A stretch of 64,000 bases of DNA from a bacterium (GTDB lineage: Bacteria > Planctomycetota > Planctomycetia > Isosphaerales > Isosphaeraceae), in the NCBI GenBank assembly GCA_016125085.1, contig WGMM01000015.1, positions 1 through 64,000 of the forward strand. Reading direction: 5' to 3'. The position numbers and the translations under genes were made by a program. The stretch's first letter is position 1. Every line of letters starts with the position of its first letter. The notes under the pieces are model-generated. The model did no database searches. It saw only the letters and a program-made list of their open reading frames with translations, and was not told the DNA's origin. This document shows positions 31,016 through 38,903 of the stretch, piece after piece.

Positions 31016-31801
31016 ATGGCACGTTTCGCAGTGATCCTTACCGCGGCAGGTCGGTCGACACGCTTCGGCGATGCGGGCAGGAACAAGGTTTTCGAAGACC
31101 TTGACGGCCGTGCGGTGTGGCTTCGAGCCATCGAGCCGTTCCTGAAGCGGGACGATGTCGGGCAGGTGATCGTCGCGATCGCGCCGGAGCACCGTGAAAC
31201 TTTCATGCGCAGATACGGCGCGAACGTCGCCTTCCTCGGCCTGACGGTAATTGACGGCGGTGCCGAACGCTTCGAAACGGTCGCCCGGGCCCTGGCCGCA
31301 GTCGATCCCGAATGCGACTTCGTGGCAGTTCACGATGGTGCCCGGCCGTGCCTGGCCCGGGAATGGGTCGATACGGTATTCGATTCGGCAGTGCAGCATG
31401 GTGCTGCGCTGCTCGCAATTCCCGTGGTGGACACGCTCAAGCGTGTGGATACCGCCACTGGTCAGGTTGCGGGAACGGTTTCCAGGGAAAATCTTTACAA
31501 GGCACAGACGCCGCAGGTCTTCCGGCGTGACTGGCTGGTACAGGCACACCAGAAAAGGATCGAAACCGGTTCCCTCGTGACGGACGATGTGCAACTGCTG
31601 GAAGCGATCGGCAAGCCGTGCGTGATCGTTCCCGGGTCGCCCTTGAACCTGAAAGTGACGACCCCGGAAGATCTTGTGCTGGCTCGAGCGGCCCTGGCAG
31701 CATTACCTCAACCTGAGCGCAAGGGGCCGGCGAATCCATTCGCCGCCGAAGAATCGATGTGGATCGGTGATTTCCCGGATCCGCCCATGGGCCGTGTTTG
31801 A
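31016..31801 (+). CDS. ispD: 2-C-methyl-D-erythritol 4-phosphate cytidylyltransferase
   Basis: 261 residues. Transfers CMP to MEP in the non-mevalonate isoprenoid pathway. The nucleotide-binding loop is ILTAAGRSTRFG near the N-terminus (the usual AAGxGxRxG is slightly altered), followed by the conserved VAVHDGARPCLA, AIPVVDTLKR, RENLYKAQTPQVFRRD and TDDVQLLEA. The start ATG at 31016 has GGGAAGG 8 bases upstream; an upstream in-frame ATG at 30956 is rejected. The C-terminal 30 residues past the catalytic fold (beginning LPQPERKG) are an extension not typical of short IspD proteins. No other isoprenoid gene is in view. Confidence 0.92.
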   Translation: MARFAVILTAAGRSTRFGDAGRNKVFEDLDGRAVWLRAIEPFLKRDDVGQVIVAIAPEHRETFMRRYGANVAFLGLTVIDGGAERFETVARALAAVDPECDFVAVHDGARPCLAREWVDTVFDSAVQHGAALLAIPVVDTLKRVDTATGQVAGTVSRENLYKAQTPQVFRRDWLVQAHQKRIETGSLVTDDVQLLEAIGKPCVIVPGSPLNLKVTTPEDLVLARAALAALPQPERKGPANPFAAEESMWIGDFPDPPMGRV

Positions 31802-31986
31802 GCAGCAGAGGCAATCCGGTCGGCAAGATCGGCAAAGATGGTTCTGTCCGACCCCGGTGCCGTCTGGTGACGAGGCATACGCTTTGCTAGGCTTTCGGAC
31901 ATCCGAAGCGATCCGGTCATGCGCAATCAGGGGCATGGACCTTTCGCGTTGACACCGAAGTATCCGTAACGATCCCGGAGCTCCTC

Positions 31987-33729
31987 ATGAGCAAGTCCGA
32001 ACGATGGGCGTCGAGAGTCGGTCTGGTTCTGGCGATGGCTGGGAATGCTGTCGGCCTGGGCAATTTTTTGCGTTTTCCTGCGCAGGCGGCCCGCAATGGA
32101 GGCGGTGCGTTTTTGATTCCGTACCTCGTATCGCTGGTCGTCATGGGGCTTCCGCTCATGTGGGTGGAATGGATGATGGGCCGTTACGGCGGTCAATTCG
32201 GGCACCACTCGACCCCCGGGATTTTCGGTTCCATGGGCCGTAACCGGTTCTGGCGCTATTCAGGCGTGCTTGGCCTGGTCTGCTGTCTCGGGGTTTCGTC
32301 CTACTATCTCTACATTCAAAGCTGGTGCATGGCCTATGCTGGATATTCGGCGATCGGCGGATTTTCGCCTGTGAAAACGGCTTCTGCACCTGTCGAGCCC
32401 GGTGCCAGTTCTGCCGATCCGGCAATGAAGCTGGCTGACACCCCTGCGAATTTTTTCGCTCGGCTCACGGGCGAGAAGGAGAACCAGATTCTTGCGATCA
32501 GCCCGATGGGCATGCTGATTTTCGCCGTATGCATATCCATCAATATCTTTATCCTCTCGCGAGGGCTTGCGGGAGGGATCGAAGTGATCGCCAAGATCGG
32601 GATGCCGATGCTCCTGATCTTCGCCACGGTACTGGCGATTCGTGGTCTCATGGCGGATCCCGATTCGGACCCCGGTGTGAAGTTCAGCCCTCTGGTCGGC
32701 CTCAATTTCGTATGGCAGCCGAAGTTCGACAGCCTGTTCAATCCGGCGGTATGGCTGGCCGCCGCAGGGCAGATCTTTTTTACCCTGTCGATCGGCATGG
32801 GGTCGATTCACTGCTATGCATCGTATTTGAGCAAGGATGACGATGTCGTCCTGACCGGGGCGACGACGGCCTGGACCAACGAATTCTGCGAAGTCGTCGT
32901 CGGCGGCACGATTCTTATCCCGATCGCTGTGAGTTATCTGGGTATCGATGCCGTCCAGAATTACGTGAAGGGCGGTTCCGGCTTCGGTCTCGGGTTCATG
33001 GTCCTGCCCACCCTGTTCGCCAATTGGGGCAAGTTCGCTCCGCTGGCCGGTTTCATGTGGTATGGGCTGCTGTTCATTGCCGCCATCACCAGTTCGCTCG
33101 CGATGGGGCAGCCGATTATCGCCTTCCTCCAGGACGAATTCGGATACACTCGCAAAAAAGCAGCGATTTCTCTCGGTGCCCTGATTCTGGTTCTGGCGAT
33201 CCCGGTGGCGATTTTTCACGAGAACTCGGTCAACGCCGATCTGGATTATTGGATGGGCACTCTGGCGCTCGTCGTTTTCGCGTTGCTGGAATGCATCCTT
33301 GTCGGCTGGGTCTTCGGCATGGACCGAACCTGGGCCGAGTTGAACCGGGGCGGCCAGATGGTCATCCCCAGGGCCTTCTACTACATCACCAAATACGTCA
33401 CGCCGCTGTTCATCATCACGATTCTCTCTGCCTACGTGTTTCAGCCCAAAGCAGGTTGGGAAGCCCATTCCCTGGCCTTGATCAACGGTACAGAAGCGCC
33501 TGCCTGGGAATGGTCCGGCGACGGCATGATCGGCAAGCTGATGAACCTGGATCTTGTCATCCCCGCGGATGCCACGGAAGAACAGAAGAACTTCCTCGGC
33601 TGGGTGAAAATCATCCGCACGCTCGACCGGCTCGCTCTGGTCGGCATGTTCGTCTTCTTCTGCGTGCTCGTTTCCAAAGCCTGGAAGCGAAATGGCCACG
33701 CCGAAAAGCTTTATGGGCCGAATGCCTGA
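31987..33729 (+). CDS. NSS-family (sodium:neurotransmitter symporter) transporter, MetP-like
   Basis: 580 residues with about 12 membrane helices. The NSS sodium- and substrate-binding motif is seen at the first helix (GLVLAMAGNAVGLGNFLRFP). Other typical parts are IPYLVSLVVMGLPLMWVEW and FTLSIGMGSIHCYASYLSKDDDVV. A start ATG with GGAG upstream is good. A 53-residue MetS-type small subunit gene follows 82 bases later, which identifies this as the MetP-like large subunit of a methionine/alanine importer in the MetPS type first described in Corynebacterium glutamicum. The substrate is inferred from the small-subunit linkage. Confidence 0.9.
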   Translation: MSKSERWASRVGLVLAMAGNAVGLGNFLRFPAQAARNGGGAFLIPYLVSLVVMGLPLMWVEWMMGRYGGQFGHHSTPGIFGSMGRNRFWRYSGVLGLVCCLGVSSYYLYIQSWCMAYAGYSAIGGFSPVKTASAPVEPGASSADPAMKLADTPANFFARLTGEKENQILAISPMGMLIFAVCISINIFILSRGLAGGIEVIAKIGMPMLLIFATVLAIRGLMADPDSDPGVKFSPLVGLNFVWQPKFDSLFNPAVWLAAAGQIFFTLSIGMGSIHCYASYLSKDDDVVLTGATTAWTNEFCEVVVGGTILIPIAVSYLGIDAVQNYVKGGSGFGLGFMVLPTLFANWGKFAPLAGFMWYGLLFIAAITSSLAMGQPIIAFLQDEFGYTRKKAAISLGALILVLAIPVAIFHENSVNADLDYWMGTLALVVFALLECILVGWVFGMDRTWAELNRGGQMVIPRAFYYITKYVTPLFIITILSAYVFQPKAGWEAHSLALINGTEAPAWEWSGDGMIGKLMNLDLVIPADATEEQKNFLGWVKIIRTLDRLALVGMFVFFCVLVSKAWKRNGHAEKLYGPNA

Positions 33730-33811
33730 TCATCGAAATGCTGCTCGCCGGGGCCTTGAACGCTTGCCGGCGAAATCATTCAACACTGCACGAGCTGGAG
33801 ACTTAAAGCCA

Positions 33812-33973
33812 ATGACGACAAGTGCCTGGATTTTCATGATCTCTGTCTGGAGCGTGGTCGTCTACATGACGGTCAAGTGCTTCGCCAGACTCCTCAAACT
33901 CGCACCGAACGAATCCCTTCTCGACTTGCCAGCGCAGGCTCCGGACATTCCGGATGACTTCCACACCGCTTGA
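33812..33973 (+). CDS. MetS-family NSS transporter small subunit
   Basis: 53 residues: a single N-terminal membrane helix (TSAWIFMISVWSVVVYMTVKCF) and a short acidic cytoplasmic tail. This is the shape of the MetS small subunit (methionine and alanine importer, small-subunit family) that accompanies MetP NSS transporters and is needed for their activity. The start is the ATG at 33812. It is 82 bases after the transporter stop and followed by a strong terminator, so the two form one operon. Confidence 0.85.
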   Translation: MTTSAWIFMISVWSVVVYMTVKCFARLLKLAPNESLLDLPAQAPDIPDDFHTA

Positions 33974-34013
33974 AAGATCGCAGAGCGGCATCGCTTTTCG
34001 TCACGAGATACCC

Positions 34014-34055
34014 AAAAGGAACCGATGGGCCTGGTTGTGCCCTTCGGTTCCTTTT
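34014..34055. terminator. Bidirectional terminator between metS-like and AGCS genes
   Basis: AAAAGGAACCGA (34014-34025) pairs perfectly with TCGGTTCCTTTT (34044-34055); after one mismatch GGGC/GCCC extend the stem. The loop is CTGGTTGT. T-rich tracts lie on the outer side in each direction, so it can end both converging transcripts. Confidence 0.8.
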
Positions 34056-34122
34056 CGTGTCTTTAGGACATTTAATCGAAACTTATCGCTCCGGTACGAT
34101 CCACCGTGCGAAATGACCGCAA

Positions 34123-35865
34123 TCAGTGATTTCCGATCTTCCGGTCTTCGACGATTTCGACGATCGAGCCAGCCTCGTGGCCCGTGCCGAATGCGCCTGA
34201 GTCGAGCCGGGCGAAGTAGTCGCGAATGGCCCGCATGGCGATCGGGGCCATGATGAGAATGATCGGCACGTTTGCGACGAGCATGAACCCGGTGCCGATG
34301 TCCGAGAGATTCCCGAGGTCGACATCGGTCTTGATCATACCGGGCAGCGTCACGATCGCCGTCGAAAGGCAGTAAACGAACCGATAGGGCATGACGGACC
34401 ACCGGCCGAGCAGGAAGACCATGGCCGTTTCGCCGTAATAGCTCCAGGAAATGAGGGTGGAGAACGCGAAAAGCCAGCAGGCGGCCGTCACCATGTACTT
34501 TCCGAGACCCGGAATGGCCCTGTCGTAGGCCAGCCCCGTGAGCGAGGCCCCGACCAGGTCGCGATAAATGCCCTGATCTTTCAGTAGCACCGCACCAGCC
34601 GGCGGTTCGTCCCAGACGATCTTCAGCCCGTTGGTGCCGCTGGCGTCACCTTCCAGGTGGCCTTTGACTCGTGCCAGACGAGTTCCGGACGATTCGTTTT
34701 CGACCGGCACTTCAGCCAGCAGAAAGAAACCGTTGCCCGGAGCCCAGACATCCGGAGCGGGCAGTGGCGGCAGGTGGGCCGAGTCGGTCGAACCGGTCAC
34801 AGACCATTTTTCGCCGTTCTGGACGATGCGGATTTCGCCGCCGAAGGGCCCGTCGGCTTCTCGATTCCATGTGTTCGTCGACAGAATCACGAGAGCCGTC
34901 AAAGTGCAGACGAGGCAAGTGTCGACGAACGGCTCCAGGCCTGCCACGATGCCTTCGCGGACAGGCTCACTGGTGCGTGCGGCGGAGTGTGCGATCGGGC
35001 TTGTGCCCTGCCCTGCCTCATTCGAAAAAAGAGCCCGCCGCAAGCCAGTGGTCAGGCCGTACCAGGCCGTTGCCCCAAGAAACGCCCCCTGGGCCGATGT
35101 CGGCGAAAATGCTTCGGTGACGACATGCCCCAGCAGGGCAGGAACGTTCGCTGCCTTCACGATGAGAACGGCGACCCCGGAAAGCAGATAGAGCCCGCAC
35201 ATGAAGGGCACGAGTCGCCCGGCGACATCGCCGATGCGCTGGATGCCACCAAGAATTACGACACCCGTAGCGACGGCCAGAACGATACCGCTGGCAATGC
35301 CCGGCACACCGAAATACTGGTTCGTAATGGCCGCGACGTTCCAGGACTGAAACATGTTGCCGCCCGTGATGGCCGCCAGCAGCAGTGTCAGGCAGAAGAA
35401 AACAGCCAGGAGCCAGGCGAGTGACTTGAGGACGGGATTCGCCCTGGCTGGCAGACTGCGCGTGACGACGTACATGGCACCGCCATAGGGCTGTTGCGGG
35501 TTCGACGTATCACGATACATCATCGCCAGGGTCACTTCGACCGTTTTGACTGCCATGCCCAGAAAGCCGGTCACCCACATCCAGAAAAGCGCCCCAGGGC
35601 CGCCCATCGCGATCGCCAGCGCGACGCCGCCGATATTGCCCAGACCGACCGTACCCGAAAGTGCCGCCGACAAGGCCTGGAAGTGATTGATCGCTCCGGG
35701 GTCATCAGTTTCGTCGTATTTCCCCTGGATGACCGCGACGCCGTGAGTCAAGGCCCGAAACTGGACGAACTTGGACCATATCGAGAACAGAATGCCCAGA
35801 AACAGGAGCGTGACGAATGTCGGCAAGCTCCAGAGCGATTCGACGATCCAGTCCATCCAGTTCAT
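34123..35865 (-). CDS. Alanine/glycine:cation symporter (AGCS family)
   Basis: 580 residues, about 11 membrane segments. AGCS signatures: FQALSAALSGTVGLGNIGGVALAIAMGGPGALFWMW (sodium/substrate site), TLAMMYRDTSNPQQPYGGAMY, and WYGLTTGLRRALFSNEAGQGTSPIAHSAA. A roughly 130-residue insertion with a soluble beta-domain (about 345-445) interrupts the usual fold between helices and is longer than in typical members. It imports alanine or glycine with Na+. The gene faces the MetPS-like transporter operon, so two amino acid uptake systems are adjacent but convergent. GGAG precedes the ATG. Confidence 0.92.
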   Translation of the reverse strand: MNWMDWIVESLWSLPTFVTLLFLGILFSIWSKFVQFRALTHGVAVIQGKYDETDDPGAINHFQALSAALSGTVGLGNIGGVALAIAMGGPGALFWMWVTGFLGMAVKTVEVTLAMMYRDTSNPQQPYGGAMYVVTRSLPARANPVLKSLAWLLAVFFCLTLLLAAITGGNMFQSWNVAAITNQYFGVPGIASGIVLAVATGVVILGGIQRIGDVAGRLVPFMCGLYLLSGVAVLIVKAANVPALLGHVVTEAFSPTSAQGAFLGATAWYGLTTGLRRALFSNEAGQGTSPIAHSAARTSEPVREGIVAGLEPFVDTCLVCTLTALVILSTNTWNREADGPFGGEIRIVQNGEKWSVTGSTDSAHLPPLPAPDVWAPGNGFFLLAEVPVENESSGTRLARVKGHLEGDASGTNGLKIVWDEPPAGAVLLKDQGIYRDLVGASLTGLAYDRAIPGLGKYMVTAACWLFAFSTLISWSYYGETAMVFLLGRWSVMPYRFVYCLSTAIVTLPGMIKTDVDLGNLSDIGTGFMLVANVPIILIMAPIAMRAIRDYFARLDSGAFGTGHEAGSIVEIVEDRKIGNH

Positions 35866-35970
35866 TGCGAGGGCTCCGATGAGGTTCGATCGACTTGTGC
35901 GGCTGAGTTTGGGCGTATCGTCTTCCGGTCGTCGGCGGGTTTGGACGGTCGGTGAGTCTCGTATCGGGAC

Positions 35971-36759
35971 TCAGACGAGATCCGCACCGGAATCGATGTC
36001 GAGGAACAGTTTCGCACCTGTCTGCCGCCGCAGGATCGAAGCTGGTATGGCTTCTTCGATCGGGCCGAACAGGCTGGCTTTGACGGCGTCGCGTTTGAGC
36101 GGGCCAGGCACAACGATGCACGCCACGGGTGCGGCCAGAAGGGCCGGAATCGTCAGCGTGAAGGCATGGGTGGGTACGTCGTCGATGGTGGGGAAGCAGC
36201 CGTCGTTGACCTGCTGACGGCGGCAGGCGTGATCCAGCCGGACGATCTTGATCTTCACCGGGTCGAGAAAATCGGCGACGGGCGGGTCGTTGAACGCCAG
36301 GTGTCCATTTTCTCCGATCCCGGCGCACAGGATGTCGACCGGATAGCTCCGCAGCAATTCCTCATAGGCCAGGCAGGCCATCAGCGGCCTTTCGGTGCGT
36401 TCGCCCGGAATCAGGTGCAGTTTATCCGCTCCGATCCCAACCGGTTCGAAGATCTTTTCAGTCAGAAATCGGCGAAAAGAAGCCGGATGGCTGGCGGCAA
36501 GGCCGAGGTATTCGTCCATATGGAACGCCCGCACGCGGGACCATTCCAGAGACTTGTCCGCCGCCAGAGATGCCAGCATTTCATTCTGGCTGGGGGCCGC
36601 GGCGAAGATCATACGGATTTCGTCGGTCTCGGCCGCGCGGCGTTTCATCGCGGCGGCCACGAATGCCGCGGCGGCTTGACCCATGGCGGCCCGATTCGGG
36701 TAGACTTCGACTTCCAGCTCGTCGAAACGGCGGCGAACGACCGGTTCGGGAAGGCTCAT
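35971..36759 (-). CDS. nagB: Glucosamine-6-phosphate deaminase
   Basis: 262 residues. Converts glucosamine-6-phosphate to fructose-6-phosphate and ammonia in amino sugar catabolism. The catalytic stretches are FHMDEYLGL (with the Asp of the active site), GIGENGHLAFNDPP and the Lys-containing C-terminal AVKASLFGPIEEAIPAS. It aligns best with the shorter NagB-like planctomycete proteins. No strong Shine-Dalgarno sequence is apparent before its ATG at 36757-36759. A small frameshifted gene ends 21 bases upstream on the same strand. No N-acetylglucosamine deacetylase is adjacent. Confidence 0.9.
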   Translation of the reverse strand: MSLPEPVVRRRFDELEVEVYPNRAAMGQAAAAFVAAAMKRRAAETDEIRMIFAAAPSQNEMLASLAADKSLEWSRVRAFHMDEYLGLAASHPASFRRFLTEKIFEPVGIGADKLHLIPGERTERPLMACLAYEELLRSYPVDILCAGIGENGHLAFNDPPVADFLDPVKIKIVRLDHACRRQQVNDGCFPTIDDVPTHAFTLTIPALLAAPVACIVVPGPLKRDAVKASLFGPIEEAIPASILRRQTGAKLFLDIDSGADLV

Positions 36760-36780
36760 GCGGCGGTATCCGGGGCAAGT

Positions 36781-36925
36781 TCAGGCGGGCTCGACGGCAG
36801 CCGGCTTGGCGCGTCGGTAAGTTTCGTCTCCCAAGAATGACTTCTGCGTCGGCCACGGTCAAGATGCGGTCCGACTTGCGATCGATCACGCTTTCGTACA
36901 GAATGTTCTCGAAGGCGTTTCGCAT
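36781..36925 (-). pseudogene. Small gene interrupted by a one-base frameshift, upstream of nagB
   Basis: The frame reads MRNAFENILYESVIDRKS and DRILTVADAEVILG, then the sequence GGG (36830-36832) puts it out of phase. Dropping one G restores DETYRRAKPAAVEPA and a stop at 36781-36783. The restored tail has nearly all G/C third bases (GAC, TAC, CGC, GCC, AAG, GCC, GTC, GAG, CCC), like the neighbours, whereas the actual frame continues as low-quality Arg-rich protein through the nagB region. The whole would be a 47-residue protein, 21 bases from the nagB start. The protein is not recognised. It could be a recent mutation or a sequencing/assembly error in the G run. Confidence 0.55.
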
Positions 36926-36975
36926 GATCCGCACGCCTGTTCCAGCGCTCACTTCTGGCTTGGATACTTCGGCAC

Positions 36976-37818
36976 ATGGACTCGGAAAACGCCATCGTTC
37001 CTTATCGCGAATCGGCATCGACCGGACAGGAATCGGGTTCCGCCAAGGGCTGGTTCGGCTGGCTGAAGGATATGCTGCCAGGCCAGAACCGCGCGAAGGC
37101 TGCTGACGAGACCCACGCCCAGGCCCGTTTCACCACGGTGTGGATCAGCCGCGAGGCCGGCTCCGGGTCGGATATCGTCGCCCGTCAGGTCGCCGCCAGG
37201 CTCAACTGGCGGATTTACAATGAGGAATTCGTCGAAATCATCTCCCGGCGCATGCAGGTATCCGTGGATATGATCAAATCGCTCGACGAACTGGCTCCCG
37301 GCATGATCCAGGACTGGATCCTGCCCCTGCGGGAACAGCACTACGCCCCGCAGGAAACCTATATGGACCACCTGGAACACCTGATCCGCGAAGTCGGACA
37401 CGTGGGTGAAGCTGTCATGGTCGGCCGTGGGGCTGGCTTCCTGCTGCCGGAGGATCGAACCCTGCGGGTGCGGATTATCGCCCCCGAGGTCAATCGAGCA
37501 GCGCGAATGGCCGACCGCATGGGCGTTTCGAACCGCACGGCCCGGCGAATGACGCGCGATCTGGACCGCCGCCGCAATCAGTTCGACTGGGCCATATATC
37601 GCAAGGAATCGTCCGACCCCCACAATTATCACATGACGCTCGACACCACCGCGCTCGGCATCCCGCTGTGCGTCGATATGATCACCCTGGCTGTGATCCG
37701 CGGTTTCCCGCCCGGATCGTTCACGGCGCAGAAAGTCGTACGCACGGAAGCTCGCGAATCGGGCGATACCAGCCGGTCCGTTACGCCAGCGAGCGAGTCG
37801 TCGTCGGACTCGATGTGA
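36976..37818 (+). CDS. Cytidylate kinase-like protein (Cytidylate_kin2 family)
   Basis: 280 residues. After a roughly 50-residue variable N-terminus comes a P-loop-like ISREAGSGSDIVARQVAARLN (the strand and GxxGSGxD kinase-type loop), a LID-like region LEHLIREVGHVGEAVMVGRGAGFLLP, and RRRNQFDWAIYRKESSDPHNYHMTLDTTALGI. This matches the cytidylate-kinase-like family found next to diverse regulators, whose substrates are mostly untested. It has no signal peptide and no membrane helix. Its 3' end overlaps the converging next gene by 38 bases. Confidence 0.8.
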   Translation: MDSENAIVPYRESASTGQESGSAKGWFGWLKDMLPGQNRAKAADETHAQARFTTVWISREAGSGSDIVARQVAARLNWRIYNEEFVEIISRRMQVSVDMIKSLDELAPGMIQDWILPLREQHYAPQETYMDHLEHLIREVGHVGEAVMVGRGAGFLLPEDRTLRVRIIAPEVNRAARMADRMGVSNRTARRMTRDLDRRRNQFDWAIYRKESSDPHNYHMTLDTTALGIPLCVDMITLAVIRGFPPGSFTAQKVVRTEARESGDTSRSVTPASESSSDSM

Positions 37819-38704
37819 TCGTCAGCGTCGTCCATGGCGAAAGCTCGCTGACTTCGCCAGCGGGAGTCGTGCCACGGGCGGTCAATGTGTACTGGCCCGG
37901 GTTCATTACGGCACTTGCGGCAACCGTGAATCGACCGGGAGATTGAGATACGCCGCGAGCGATCACGCTGCCATCGGCGACATTGAGAATTTCGACGATC
38001 ATGCCTTGCTGGTACCGGCCCGTGAACTGCGGCCGACGGCTGGACGTAACCGGATCGCCTCCCGGGTTCTGATTCATGCGGGGGACGAGCGTCGGAGCCG
38101 GCGGTGTCGGTATGGCCGTGCCGACAGTCGTTGCCGCGAAGTACATGAACACGTAATTGTTCGTGACCGCGAACGACGGCTGCGTGGAACTCTGAATCGC
38201 CGCCTGCGAAACCTTCAGCATGTTCGCCTGCAGGCTCGCCACGATCGCCGGGTTACCGCCCGCCGAAATCAGCATCTCTCCGAAGACCTTGTTCAAGGCC
38301 GCCAGAGACTGCGTGCTGACGCTGTTGGTCGAGATCATGGACCGGAACAGCGAATTCATTGCCGCGCGCTGGCTGTGCTGCGTACGGCTGTCGAGCGTGT
38401 TCATCAACGCACGAAGATCGTCCTGGATCGCCGCGGTGGTTTCCGACGGGATCCGCTGAGTCGGGTCGATCTCATGGAACGAAGCCGGAACGCGTTCGAT
38501 CCGCGTTTCCCGGCGCACGGACAACGGATTCGAAGTCGATCCGAAACCGGCCACGGTGCTCGTTTGCGTGGCCTGGGGCGTCATCTGCTGCCCGAGCCCC
38601 GGCAAGCCGCCTGCAAGCTGCGAAGTCGTCATGCACAGGCGGTCTTCGAGAAATTCCTGAGACTCGGCCGGCAAGGGGATGAATCGTCGCTTCGGTCGGT
38701 CCAT
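37781..38704 (-). CDS. Planctomycete surface-type protein with LEDR N-terminal motif and Ig-like C-terminus
   Basis: 307 residues. The start (MDRPKRRFIPLPAESQEFLEDRLCMTT) is a basic stretch followed by FLEDRLCM, a form of the LExR-LL/LC motif I associate with the N-termini of planctomycete surface proteins. The middle is helical, low in Cys, with Gln/Ser/Thr repeats. The C-terminal 100 residues (residues about 205-300) look like one Ig-like domain of a bacterial adhesin (TGRYQQGMIVEILNVADGSVIARGV...NPGQYTLTARGTTPAGEVS). No classical signal peptide is seen. The gene overlaps the converging cytidylate-kinase-like gene by 38 bases. Probably a cell-surface protein; function unknown. Confidence 0.65.
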   Translation of the reverse strand: MDRPKRRFIPLPAESQEFLEDRLCMTTSQLAGGLPGLGQQMTPQATQTSTVAGFGSTSNPLSVRRETRIERVPASFHEIDPTQRIPSETTAAIQDDLRALMNTLDSRTQHSQRAAMNSLFRSMISTNSVSTQSLAALNKVFGEMLISAGGNPAIVASLQANMLKVSQAAIQSSTQPSFAVTNNYVFMYFAATTVGTAIPTPPAPTLVPRMNQNPGGDPVTSSRRPQFTGRYQQGMIVEILNVADGSVIARGVSQSPGRFTVAASAVMNPGQYTLTARGTTPAGEVSELSPWTTLTITSSPTTTRSLA

Positions 38705-38903
38705 GACTGATCTCGCCCCATCCTTGGGAGATTCGATTCGCTATTCGCGACTGGCCCGGCATCCTGCCCGCCAATGTCGCCATCAATCCAACTGTACCAG
38801 ATTCCTGATTTTCGAACAGCCCGAAAAATCGCTGCGAGCCGAAACGATCGAATTGCCTCGGCCGCGTTGGCTTTTGCCGCATATCAGTAATGATCAGGCC
38901 GGT

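Noticed and set aside
32260..33699. 479-codon frame antisense to the NSS transporter
   Set aside because: The plus-strand product is a clear transporter; the antisense frame is charged and shadow-like.
36581..37018. Long minus-strand frame across the start of the cytidylate-kinase-like gene and nagB
   Set aside because: It includes the frame used for the small frameshifted gene, but past the G run it becomes low-quality Arg-rich text overlapping nagB, so the long product is not real.
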